64,000 nucleotides of DNA. Source: Hathewaya massiliensis. Its GTDB lineage: Bacteria > Bacillota > Clostridia > Clostridiales > Clostridiaceae. Location: assembly GCF_902143515.1 (NCBI RefSeq), contig NZ_CABFVD010000007.1:21425-85424 (forward strand). Reading direction: 5' to 3'. The notes beneath the pieces were generated by a model. The model saw only the letters and a list, made by a program, of their open reading frames with translations, did not search any database and was not told where the DNA came from. Below are positions 56,031-62,447 of this stretch, one piece after another. Each line of letters begins with the position of its first letter. The stretch's first letter is position 1. A program made the position numbers and the translations under genes.

Positions 56031-56543
56031 TTATATAATGGAATCTAACATATTTTTAAAAACAACCTGTGCATTTTTAATATCTTCTTCATTAGGATGA
56101 ACACTAGCTTTATTAAATTCTTCTACAATGTCTCTTGCTTTTTCATCATTAGGGTTCTTATCTAATATTTCAAGCCACTTAGTTATAAACTTAGAATCAA
56201 TTTTACCTTGGCAAATAAAATTAGCTAATATTTTATTGGAGTTTGAAAGAGATTCTTCTACCTTATTTTGAATACCTCTTGAATAATCAGTATTATCTCT
56301 TTCACCTAAAGTACCAAAAATACCTAAATTTTTATCCTGTATTTTATTCATATAATCTCTCATTTTAGTATCAGCCAGGCCCCTATCTACCCAATATCCT
56401 AGTATCAGTAAATCATATTCTTCCCATTTAGGACTTTCCTCTACATTAAAAATTTCAGTGCCTTTTTGCATAACTTCCAAAATTCCTTCAGCAACCTTTT
56501 TAGTATTTCCTGTTATTGTAGAATAAATAATAGCACTTTTCAT
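56031..56543 (-). CDS. Flavodoxin-family protein
   Basis: The 170-residue flavodoxin-like protein has the FMN phosphate loop SAIIYSTITGNTKKVAEGIL at the N terminus, YDLLILGYWVDRGLAD and GIFGTLGERDNTD. A C-terminal tail (about 140-170, EEFNKASVHPNEEDIKNAQ) is typical of a clostridial subgroup. It is an electron carrier or reductase partner; the partner is unknown. It resembles the flavodoxin-type protein called BilS in bilirubin reduction, but no bilR is near, so that is only a possibility. It lies 24 nt downstream of the RdgB-like gene. Confidence 0.83.
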   Translation of the reverse strand: MKSAIIYSTITGNTKKVAEGILEVMQKGTEIFNVEESPKWEEYDLLILGYWVDRGLADTKMRDYMNKIQDKNLGIFGTLGERDNTDYSRGIQNKVEESLSNSNKILANFICQGKIDSKFITKWLEILDKNPNDEKARDIVEEFNKASVHPNEEDIKNAQVVFKNMLDSII

Positions 56544-56567
56544 ACAACCCCTCTTTTCATTAAATAA

Positions 56568-57137
56568 TTATATTAACTTTTCATACCAGGCACCAAACTT
56601 CTCTATACAAGTTGGCTCTTTTAAACTATTATATAATATAAAATCTTCTTCATTAAATTGAGCTAATGTTTTATTGAAATTTAATGGTTTAAATATATAC
56701 CATAAATCGGACCACTTGTTTTCATTATTCCTTCCAAGTATACCTTCTGCTATAGTTCCTGGTGCTTTACTTTCAAAAAACTCCATATGTTCCCCATCAT
56801 AATAAGCTAAACAGGTTTTAAATTCACACTCTCTATTTTCTAAACCATCCATTAACTTTAATATACCTTCAAGTCCTATGGTATTTAATGCATGATTAAC
56901 AAAGGTATTTGGAAAACCATTTAAAGATTTTATAAAAAATCCAGAATCTAATGCTATACAAGGCTTTTTTACAAGGCCATAAGCTTGGATAACTTTATCT
57001 CTAGCGATTTCTCTTATATCTTCACTTCTTGGTTCTATTAATTCCGCATTATAAGGTAAGACTTTTATGTTATTTAACTCTTTTTGTGCAGATGCAATTT
57101 TTCCACTATTACTTGTTACAAAAACTATTTCTTTCAT
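56568..57137 (-). CDS. Ham1/RdgB-like non-canonical purine NTP pyrophosphatase
   Basis: The 189-residue protein of the Ham1 family begins VTSNSGKIASAQKEL, the triphosphate-binding motif SNxxK, and has PCIALDSGFFIKSLNGFPNTFV. The family removes inosine and xanthosine triphosphates from the nucleotide pool. The sequence lacks the usual SERHRAFx region and has NRECEFKTCLAY in its place, so it is a diverged member (YjjX/XTPase-like specificity cannot be excluded). It is probably cotranscribed with the flavodoxin-like gene downstream. Confidence 0.8.
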   Translation of the reverse strand: MKEIVFVTSNSGKIASAQKELNNIKVLPYNAELIEPRSEDIREIARDKVIQAYGLVKKPCIALDSGFFIKSLNGFPNTFVNHALNTIGLEGILKLMDGLENRECEFKTCLAYYDGEHMEFFESKAPGTIAEGILGRNNENKWSDLWYIFKPLNFNKTLAQFNEEDFILYNSLKEPTCIEKFGAWYEKLI

Positions 57138-57217
57138 CTTAGGTATTTTCCTTTCTTACAGTTACTTATAGCATTTATGTATAATTTTAAATTATACAAC
57201 TTTAATCTTTTTATAAA

Positions 57218-57412
57218 TTATTTTTCTCTATCTTTAATAGCTACATATATAAGTATAGGAACTAATAGTATCATGGGAACCATACTTGCCCAATATTTAG
57301 GTACTGATAAAAACTTAAATGAACAATTATTTGTTATAAAGGGACTTATTATAGCTGTCCACACAAATATAATAATTAATGGTAAAGCTTTTCTAATATT
57401 AGATTTTGTCAT
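57218..57412 (-). CDS. Small two-helix membrane protein
   Basis: The 64-residue protein has two hydrophobic helices (about 11-24 and 39-58) separated by TNNCSFKFLSVPKYWASM, and a charged end KDREK. ATG 57412 follows AGGAGAGG at good spacing, and a longer frame to 57433 only covers the ribosome site. I do not recognise the family. It precedes the RdgB-like gene by 80 nt on the same strand. Confidence 0.65.
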   Translation of the reverse strand: MTKSNIRKALPLIIIFVWTAIISPFITNNCSFKFLSVPKYWASMVPMILLVPILIYVAIKDREK

Positions 57413-57685
57413 AATACTACCTCTCCTTTGCATATCCCTACTATGATTTATATATTATGTTGTTATATTATTATATCATTTCTAATTACATATAGTATAC
57501 GTCTTTTTAAATAAGGAATTGTAAAATTTTAGAACCTCATATTCTCTCTTATAAGCCTTTTGAAAAGCTTCTCTAATGATATAACACCTTTTTCACTTTT
57601 TCTTTTATTAGAAGTGAATTTATAGCCTTTTACATAAAAAATATGTCTCCTATAAATAAATTTTTATAGTAAAACTTTTCAGAAT

Positions 57686-57722
57686 AATGTGTTTATATAT
57701 TGTATACATATATAAACACATT
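57686..57722. repeat. Palindrome A (14-bp arms centred on TGTATACA)
   Basis: AATGTGTTTATATA (57686-57699) pairs with TATATAAACACATT (57709-57722), centred on TGTATACA, itself palindromic. The whole is almost one 36-bp palindrome. Its right half, ATTGTATACATATATAAACA (57699-57718), recurs with two changes at 57743-57762. Confidence 0.7.
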
Positions 57723-57762
57723 GTTTACTTAATATATTTTTAATTGTATACATAAGTAAACA
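57722..57762. repeat. Palindrome B (10-bp arms) with second TGTATACA
   Basis: TGTTTACTTA (57722-57731) pairs with TAAGTAAACA (57753-57762). Its loop ends with a second TGTATACA (57745-57752). It directly abuts palindrome A, so the two TGTATACA centres are 44 nt apart, close to four helical turns. Confidence 0.65.
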
Positions 57763-57806
57763 TATATAATCTATTTTTTATTAATGTTTATGTGAATAAT
57801 TGTAAT

Positions 57807-57836
57807 CACTAGATATAACTATTCTTATATCTAGTG
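57807..57836. repeat. Palindrome C (11-bp arms)
   Basis: CACTAGATATA (57807-57817) pairs perfectly with TATATCTAGTG (57826-57836). Its sequence differs from palindromes A and B. No T run follows, so it is not an obvious terminator. Confidence 0.6.
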
Positions 57837-58027
57837 AAAATTTATTAAATTAATATGTGGATTTTTATGAATGATAATAGGAAAATAAGGCTTGATTTCA
57901 TATTCAAAAAGAGGGAGCAATAATTATCTAGAAAAAGGGAACTAGTAAATAAGAAAGAAGGATTTAATTGAATTATAAAAAGAGGAAGTAAAAACTCCCT
58001 CTAAAGACAAGAACTATATTTATAAAA

Positions 58028-58070
58028 AAAGTAAAAGTACTAGCTTAAAATTAAGCATTACTTTTACTTT
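58028..58070 (-). terminator. Terminator of the L7/L12-domain gene
   Basis: AAAGTAAAAGTA (58028-58039) pairs with TACTTTTACTTT (58059-58070), with an inner GCTTAA/TTAAGC stem. On the minus strand a T-rich tail (TTTTTTTATA) follows. Confidence 0.8.
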
Positions 58071-58081
58071 TATTTTTGTTC

Positions 58082-58399
58082 TTAATTGTTAGGTTTAGTA
58101 TTATTTATGTTCTCTAAGTTATCAACATACTCCTTAGCTTCCTTTAATCCCATTCCCGTTGATACCCTTAAATTTTTTATTGCTTTGATTTTTTTATTTT
58201 CATCAATAAGATTTATAAGTTGAATTTTTAATTCTTCACTTATACAATAAGCTTCATCATCAAATTCCGATGCTCTAATATGTTTTAAAATTATATTTAA
58301 TTTTCGTTCAATCTTAATTTGCTTATCATCTATCTTTTTTATACTGCTCATAATAACCATAGTAATCATGAGTATTACACTAAAATAAAAATATTCCAT
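58082..58399 (-). CDS. Membrane-anchored protein with ribosomal L7/L12-type C-terminal domain
   Basis: The 105-residue protein starts with a hydrophobic helix (about 4-19, YFYFSVILMITMVIMSS) and a charged helical linker (KKIDDKQIKIERKLNIILKHI). It ends with a segment matching the L7/L12 C-terminal fold: NKKIKAIKNLRVSTGMGLKEAKEYVDNL (about 69-96), compare KIKVIKEVRxxTGLGLKEAKxLV in L12. Full L12 proteins lack the membrane helix. Such domain proteins occur in Firmicutes without known function. AGGAG precedes ATG 58399, and the gene is monocistronic with its own terminator. Confidence 0.75.
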   Translation of the reverse strand: MEYFYFSVILMITMVIMSSIKKIDDKQIKIERKLNIILKHIRASEFDDEAYCISEELKIQLINLIDENKKIKAIKNLRVSTGMGLKEAKEYVDNLENINNTKPNN

Positions 58400-58466
58400 A
58401 TGGTGTTAATCTCCTCTTTATAAATTTATTCTACGCATATTATACTAAAAATTTTTTATTTGGTAT

Positions 58467-58509
58467 ATATACAAAAAGAACCATGCTTTTTACGATTCTT
58501 TTTGTATAT
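58467..58509 (-). terminator. Terminator of the M28 peptidase gene
   Basis: ATATACAAAAAGAA (58467-58480) pairs perfectly with TTCTTTTTGTATAT (58496-58509), 48 nt beyond the peptidase stop on the minus strand. Confidence 0.75.
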
Positions 58510-58556
58510 TTCAATTATAGTTCTAAAAACTGTGCCAAATAAGCAAAGGCTTGTTA

Positions 58557-59810
58557 TTACTTAAGATCTTTCATTAAGTATTCATCTATTTTTTTAATTA
58601 AATTTTCAGGAATTTCACGTGGAACGGGAATTACAGAAGCATTAACTATTTTTTCACTAAAATTCTTAACAAAGTTCATTGTCTTATCTAAGTTTTTAGG
58701 TGAAATATTTTCTATAATATCATAACGGTTATGAATTTCTATTGCTCCCGGTGCACCTACACGTAAGAAATTTGCAACGGGTATACCCTTATCTGAAAAA
58801 GGGATACAATCACTAGAGTATATATCTTGTTTTATTGAAATAGGGAAACATACTTCCTTTGAGTAATACTCGATCATATGACATAAGCTTTCATTAGCTA
58901 TTATACTAGCTCTATCTTGTCCAAGAATTGTACCGCCTAAATCTACATTTATTCCAAATTTAATATTTTCAAGTTCCTTCTCATGTTCCTTAACATATGC
59001 CTTACTTCCAAGAAGACCTACTTCTTCTGAACCGAACCATATAAATTTTAAAGTGCGTTTAGGTGGGTTTTTTAAATAATGACGAAGAATTTCCATAATA
59101 TTTACAGAACCTGCTCCATTATCATATGCCCCACTACTAAATGGTGTACTATCATAATGAGCCATAAATACAATAACTTCCTCTGGATAATGGGTTCCCT
59201 TTATCTCTGTAATAAGATTATGAGAATCAGTGGTTCCTTCCTCTTGCTCTAGTTTTATGCGTACCTTTGTAGCACCTGATTTTATCATATGAAGAGCATC
59301 CTTTACCCTCATAGTTACTCCAGGAATTTTTCCAAACTCTAAGTGCTTTTCTCTTATGGCATTTTTATCGATATCTGTTTTATCTTCATTATCCATAAAC
59401 TTTCCACTAAAATTTATATATCCTACAGCACCAGCACGTACAATATCCCTAAATTTCTTTGCTCTCATATAACCATTTACAAGAACTATCTTTCCTTTAG
59501 CATTAACTAAATTAATTTCTTCCGCATCCTCAACATACTCTAGTTCAGCCTCTAACCCTTCTTGATTAGTATTTCCAGTTAATCCTATACCTTCAACTTC
59601 AATTTCTCTATAAAAAGGTTCTATAACTTCTAGCTTTGCCTTTTTTATGTCATAACACATGACTTTAAAAGGTTCAACCTTACTTTCCACCCCTAAACTA
59701 TCTAATTCTTCTTTTAAAATATTTAAAGCTCTTATTTCCTCTTTGCTTCCGCTAGTTCTAACAAAGCTTATCTTTTTAAGCAACTGAAATTGTCTCTCTT
59801 CACTATTCAT
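58557..59810 (-). CDS. M28-family metallopeptidase (aminopeptidase) with PA-type insert
   Basis: The 417-residue zinc peptidase's ligands are visible: His in FMAHYDSTPFS (about 217), bridging Asp in GAYDNGAGS, catalytic Glu pair in WFGSEEVGLLGS, Asp in NVDLGG and the final His in IEIHNRYD. A PA-like insert (about 80-165, KGKIVLVNGYMRAKKFRDIVRAGAVGYINF) precedes the catalytic core. There is no signal peptide, so it is probably cytosolic and acts on peptides. A GGGGGTAGAG site precedes ATG 59810. The terminator is at 58467. Confidence 0.92.
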   Translation of the reverse strand: MNSEERQFQLLKKISFVRTSGSKEEIRALNILKEELDSLGVESKVEPFKVMCYDIKKAKLEVIEPFYREIEVEGIGLTGNTNQEGLEAELEYVEDAEEINLVNAKGKIVLVNGYMRAKKFRDIVRAGAVGYINFSGKFMDNEDKTDIDKNAIREKHLEFGKIPGVTMRVKDALHMIKSGATKVRIKLEQEEGTTDSHNLITEIKGTHYPEEVIVFMAHYDSTPFSSGAYDNGAGSVNIMEILRHYLKNPPKRTLKFIWFGSEEVGLLGSKAYVKEHEKELENIKFGINVDLGGTILGQDRASIIANESLCHMIEYYSKEVCFPISIKQDIYSSDCIPFSDKGIPVANFLRVGAPGAIEIHNRYDIIENISPKNLDKTMNFVKNFSEKIVNASVIPVPREIPENLIKKIDEYLMKDLK

Positions 59811-59829
59811 AAATCTCTACCCCCTCATA

Positions 59830-59867
59830 AAATTAGATAGTGTAAAATTCTTTACACTATCTAATTT
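59830..59867. repeat. Long inverted repeat upstream of the M28 gene
   Basis: AAATTAGATAGTGTAAA (59830-59846) pairs perfectly over 17 bp with 59851-59867 around a 4-nt loop, 20 nt before the M28 start. It would fold in the M28 leader on the minus strand, or terminate something transcribed from the right. No gene is present there to be terminated. Confidence 0.6.
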
Positions 59868-59987
59868 AAAAATAATAACTATATATAATTGTACCATAAT
59901 TTTTACAATTCAGAACACTTGCTAGATATTTAGCTGATACAAATATCATCATTAATTTATGATATAACCTATAATGTAGTTAATTAA

Positions 59988-60455
59988 TATAGTCTTATTT
60001 ATTTTATAATAGTCATAAAAAAAGGCGTAAAACCTCCTAGGATAATTATGTCTGGGGGACAAGGTTCTGATGAAGTAGTTTCTAAAGCTCTTGCTATGAA
60101 CAATTATGCCTTAGAGATGAATATTCCAGAAGAAGATATTTTGATGGAAGATAAATCAAGTAGTACTAAGGAAAATCTAGAGTTTTCAACAGCTTTAATT
60201 AAAAAAGATTCAGATAAAAATAATCCTAAAGTATTATTTTGTACTACAAACTATCATGTACTTAGAACTGGTATGTTGGCTAAATCACTAGGACTTAATT
60301 ATAATGGCTTAGGCTCTAAAACTAAATTTTATTATTATGTTTCTGCAACTATACGAGAATATATTGGGATTATATATTTAAACCTACGAAAAAATATATT
60401 GTTTGCAATTTTTATAGGAATAATTTATTTCTTGAATTATATGTATAAATTCTAA
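59988..60455 (+). pseudogene. 5'-truncated DUF218 (YdcF/SanA-like) gene
   Basis: The frame from about 60018 (KKGVKPPRIIMSGGQGSDE) to the stop at 60453-60455 is the C-terminal half of a DUF218 membrane protein: SGGQGSDEVVSKALAMNNYALEMNIPEEDILMEDKSSSTKENLEF, FCTTNYHVLRTGMLAK, and a last membrane helix. The N-terminal helices and the start of the DUF218 domain are missing; upstream residues do not match. The first usable ATG is at 60048, without a ribosome site. It is presumably dead. Confidence 0.8.
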
Positions 60456-60507
60456 TATAGAAGAATCTATGATGAAATAATAAAATTAGCATACCATAGT
60501 TGATAAT

Positions 60508-60755
60508 CTAGCTTATGAAAATATAAATATACCTATCCCCTATATAGGAGCTTTCTTATAGGAGATAATTTCATTGATAAGCTCTATGTCCATATGAGAT
60601 TTTATCATCCTTTTAAATGTGAATATTTAGAAGAATTTATATTTGAAAATGGTGTATGTATTAAAACTAGAGACTTATTAAAAGAGGTAAAGGAACGAAG
60701 AGAAAAACAAAAATCCATTGGGGAAGGCTTTAAAAAGCCTTCCCCAATGGATTGA
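60508..60755 (+). pseudogene. Decayed gene fragment of unknown family
   Basis: A conceptual translation with one frameshift near 60562 reads YENINIPIPYIGAFL, then IGDNFIDKLYVHMRFYHPFKCEYLEEFIF, then ENGVCIKTRDLLKEVKERREKQ. It has no start and no intact frame longer than about 65 codons. I do not recognise the family. The 3' end runs into the palindrome at 60712, so the last dozen codons are not native. Confidence 0.5.
60712..60753 (-). terminator. Very strong terminator (20-bp perfect stem)
   Basis: AATCCATTGGGGAAGGCTTT (60712-60731) pairs perfectly with 60734-60753. On the minus strand it is followed by TTTTTGTTTTT, so it fits a terminator for minus-strand transcription such as the fossil yjdF. 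It is more GC-rich than its surroundings. Confidence 0.75.
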
Positions 60756-60791
60756 TGATAAATTTGATTTGAGTTATAGAAAGAAGAAGTA

Positions 60792-60815
60792 GACTAGCTC
60801 AGGCTAGTCCTTTTT
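60792..60815 (+). terminator. Terminator of the decayed plus-strand unit
   Basis: GACTAGC (60792-60798) pairs with GCTAGTC (60803-60809) around TCAG, then CTTTTT. It marks the old 3' end of the plus-strand genes here. Confidence 0.8.
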
Positions 60816-61195
60816 ACATTGATAAATTTAACTTTTCGGATCATATCTATTTTTAAATTTCTCTCTTGCTTACAGACTTTCTCTCTAGTTTATTTTGCTC
60901 CTGTTGCAATTTTAATGCCGTTGAGATTTTATTCCTATTCCTTTACTTTTTAATTTTTTATTAATTTCTCTTTGCATCCTTTTAGGATTCATTTTTGTAT
61001 TAGCCTTAGTATTTTATCTTCAACAGATGGACTAAATCTTAAATATATCCAGTTCTCAAGAATAAAGCTATAAACATCATAATCCTTTGGTTCTGATCCG
61101 AAAGTAATCTTGCTAACTTCTATTTCCAATTAGATACACGTTCATATACCAATATCAAAAATTGTCCATTAAAATAGACTGTTAATGTTGATGCT
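60814..61195 (-). pseudogene. yjdF: Fossil yjdF gene with stops and frameshifts
   Basis: On the minus strand three overlapping frames give a recognisable YjdF (DUF2992) protein: TLTVYFNGQFFDIGI, stop, SKITFGSEPKDYDVYSFIL, FSPSVEDKILRLIQK, frameshift, NPKRMQREINKKLKSKGIGIKSQ, frameshift, ALKLQQEQNKLERKSVSK, then more stops and the end SEKLNLSM. In other Firmicutes yjdF is controlled by an azaaromatic-sensing riboswitch. The structured DNA at about 61200-61320 may be its remnant but I could not confirm it. Confidence 0.75.
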
Positions 61196-61373
61196 ACTTT
61201 GTTCTTATTAATCCATCCTTAAGATAATATAAACAAAGAATGGACAACCAAGAATGCAGGTTAATAATAGCAATATTCTATGCCTGGACTACTAACCAGA
61301 ACGTGTTTTTATCTTTGTCATTATGATTTTATATTTATTAACTTTATAAATCAAATGGGAAACTCCCTAAATT

Positions 61374-61596
61374 CTAATTAATTTCTTTGTTTTCTAGAAG
61401 ATAATAAATAGGATAGCCCATAAATATTTCCCTTTCTTCCTTATCCATTTTATTGATTAGATCCCTTGCTTGTTCATTTTCATCTAATAAAATATAAATT
61501 CCTGCTAACATTTCTATATTTTCTTTATATATGCCCCTCATATGCATTATTTTATCAACATCAATATTACCCAATCTACCTATCCTGTATTTAACT
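61374..61596 (-). pseudogene. Gene fragment interrupted by the IS66-family element
   Basis: On the minus strand the frame is open from the IS66 end at 61596 (VKYRIGRLGNIDVDKIMHMRG) through ENIEMLAGIYILLDENEQARDLINKMDKEEREIF to the stop at 61374. It is a helical, TPR-like C-terminal fragment of an unidentified protein. The 5' part is cut off at the element's first base, so the gene was probably disrupted by the insertion. An internal ATG at 61574 has no ribosome site. Confidence 0.6.
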
Positions 61597-61631
61597 GTAA
61601 GCGTAAAAAATTAAGTATCTAGAAAACATAT

Positions 61632-61673
61632 CCTCTCATTGATAAACTTAAGTAAAAGATTATCAATGGGAGG
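61632..61673 (+). promoter_or_regulatory. Ribosome-site-sequestering hairpin of the IS66-family element
   Basis: CCTCTCATTGATAA (61632-61645) pairs with TTATCAATGGGAGG (61660-61673) with a single wobble. The paired GGGAGG is the ribosome site of tnpA, whose ATG is 8 nt further at 61681. Transcripts entering from outside would be translationally blocked. Confidence 0.7.
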
Positions 61674-61680
61674 TTTACTT

Positions 61681-62013
61681 ATGTATAGAAAATTAGATAA
61701 TGATACCTGGGAGGAATATTTAAATAAATTTAACTCTGTTAAAGATACAATAACAGTGAAAGATTTCTGTGCTGAAAATAACCTTAATAAGAGTCAATTT
61801 TATTACCATAAAAAAAGGGTAGAAAAAGTAAATGAAAGTAAAGAAACTATTTTTCAGGCTATTTCTTTGAATAGTAAAATTGATAATATTAAAGAAGATA
61901 AATCCACATTAAAAGAAGTGAAAATTAATGTAGGCAATGCTAATATACTTATTCCTGTTAGCGAAGCTACTTTAATAACAGCAATAATTAAGGAGTTAAT
62001 TCTAAGATGTTAA
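61681..62013 (+). CDS. tnpA: IS66-family accessory protein TnpA (OrfA)
   Basis: The 110-residue protein matches IS66 OrfA: an N-terminal HTH-like segment (WEEYLNKFNSVKDTITVKDFCAENNLNKSQFYYHKKRV) and a C-terminal part with VKINVGNANILIPVSEATLITAIIKEL. It is needed with TnpB and TnpC for transposition. The start ATG at 61681 follows GGGAGG, which is buried in a hairpin. The stop TAA overlaps the tnpB ATG (ATGTTAA), giving translational coupling. Confidence 0.9.
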   Translation: MYRKLDNDTWEEYLNKFNSVKDTITVKDFCAENNLNKSQFYYHKKRVEKVNESKETIFQAISLNSKIDNIKEDKSTLKEVKINVGNANILIPVSEATLITAIIKELILRC

Positions 62014-62358
62014 ATATAGATAAGGTAGAAAAAGTCTATCTTGCCTGCGGCTACACAGATTTAAGAAAAAGTATTGATGGATTAGTTATTTATAGTGCAA
62101 AATCAATTTAAGTTAGATCCTTTTGATAAAGCATTATTTGTTTTTTGTAACAAGCAAATGGATAAATTAAAAATTCTTCACTTTGATGAAGGCTTTTGGC
62201 TATATTATCATCGTTTAGAAGCTAATCGCTTCAAATGGCCAGCGACAGCTGATGATGCATTAAAGATTAATGTTGATGAATTACGTTGGCTTTTAAAAGG
62301 CTATGAAGTAAGAACAAAATCTAAATTTAAACCTGTAAAAGCAAGTAACTATTATTAA
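62007..62358 (+). pseudogene. tnpB: IS66 TnpB (OrfB) gene with a frameshift
   Basis: ATG 62007 starts MLNIDKVEKVYLACGYTDLRKSIDGLVI, the correct N terminus of TnpB. The frame then ends at a TAA near 62112. The true continuation, VQNQFKLDPFDKALFVFCNKQMDKLKILHFDEGFWLYYHRLEANRFKWPAT, is in another frame starting near 62095. One extra T in the TTT run at 62089-62091 explains the break, and removing it restores about 116 residues. This is either a true inactivating mutation or a sequencing error in a short homopolymer. Confidence 0.88.
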
Positions 62359-62374
62359 AAAAATATCAACTTTT

Positions 62375-62416
62375 AACCCTTGAAACCTAGTAATCTCAAG
62401 GGTTTTATGGTATAAT
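62375..62416 (+). promoter_or_regulatory. Hairpin and extended -10 upstream of tnpC
   Basis: AACCCTTGA (62375-62383) pairs with TCAAGGGTT (62396-62404), and a TGG-TATAAT extended -10 (TATAAT 62411-62416) follows. The ATG is 32 nt further. It may supply tnpC with its own start, or the stem may end tnpAB transcripts. Confidence 0.45.
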
Positions 62417-62447
62417 AGAAATATCAAATAAAGCTAAAGGGGTAACT

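Larger units (their letters stand above)
57413..58027. other. Long gene-free region holding three palindromes
   Basis: About 615 nt without a convincing gene on either strand. It holds palindromes at 57686, 57722 and 57807 and a 20-bp near-repeat described separately. A weak AGAGG/CCTCT hairpin lies near 57981-58003. A 22-codon frame at 57855 lacks a ribosome site and is not called. Confidence 0.55.

Noticed and set aside
57855..57923. 22-codon reading frame (MWIFMNDNRKIRL...) beside palindrome C
   Set aside because: No ribosome site, very short and ends in a region without other coding signs. It may be a gene remnant, but there is not enough to call it.
60712..60753. 20-bp palindrome considered as a REP-like or mobile palindromic element
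   Set aside because: On the minus strand it is followed by TTTTTGTTTTT, which makes a terminator the simpler explanation. No second copy was seen in the window.
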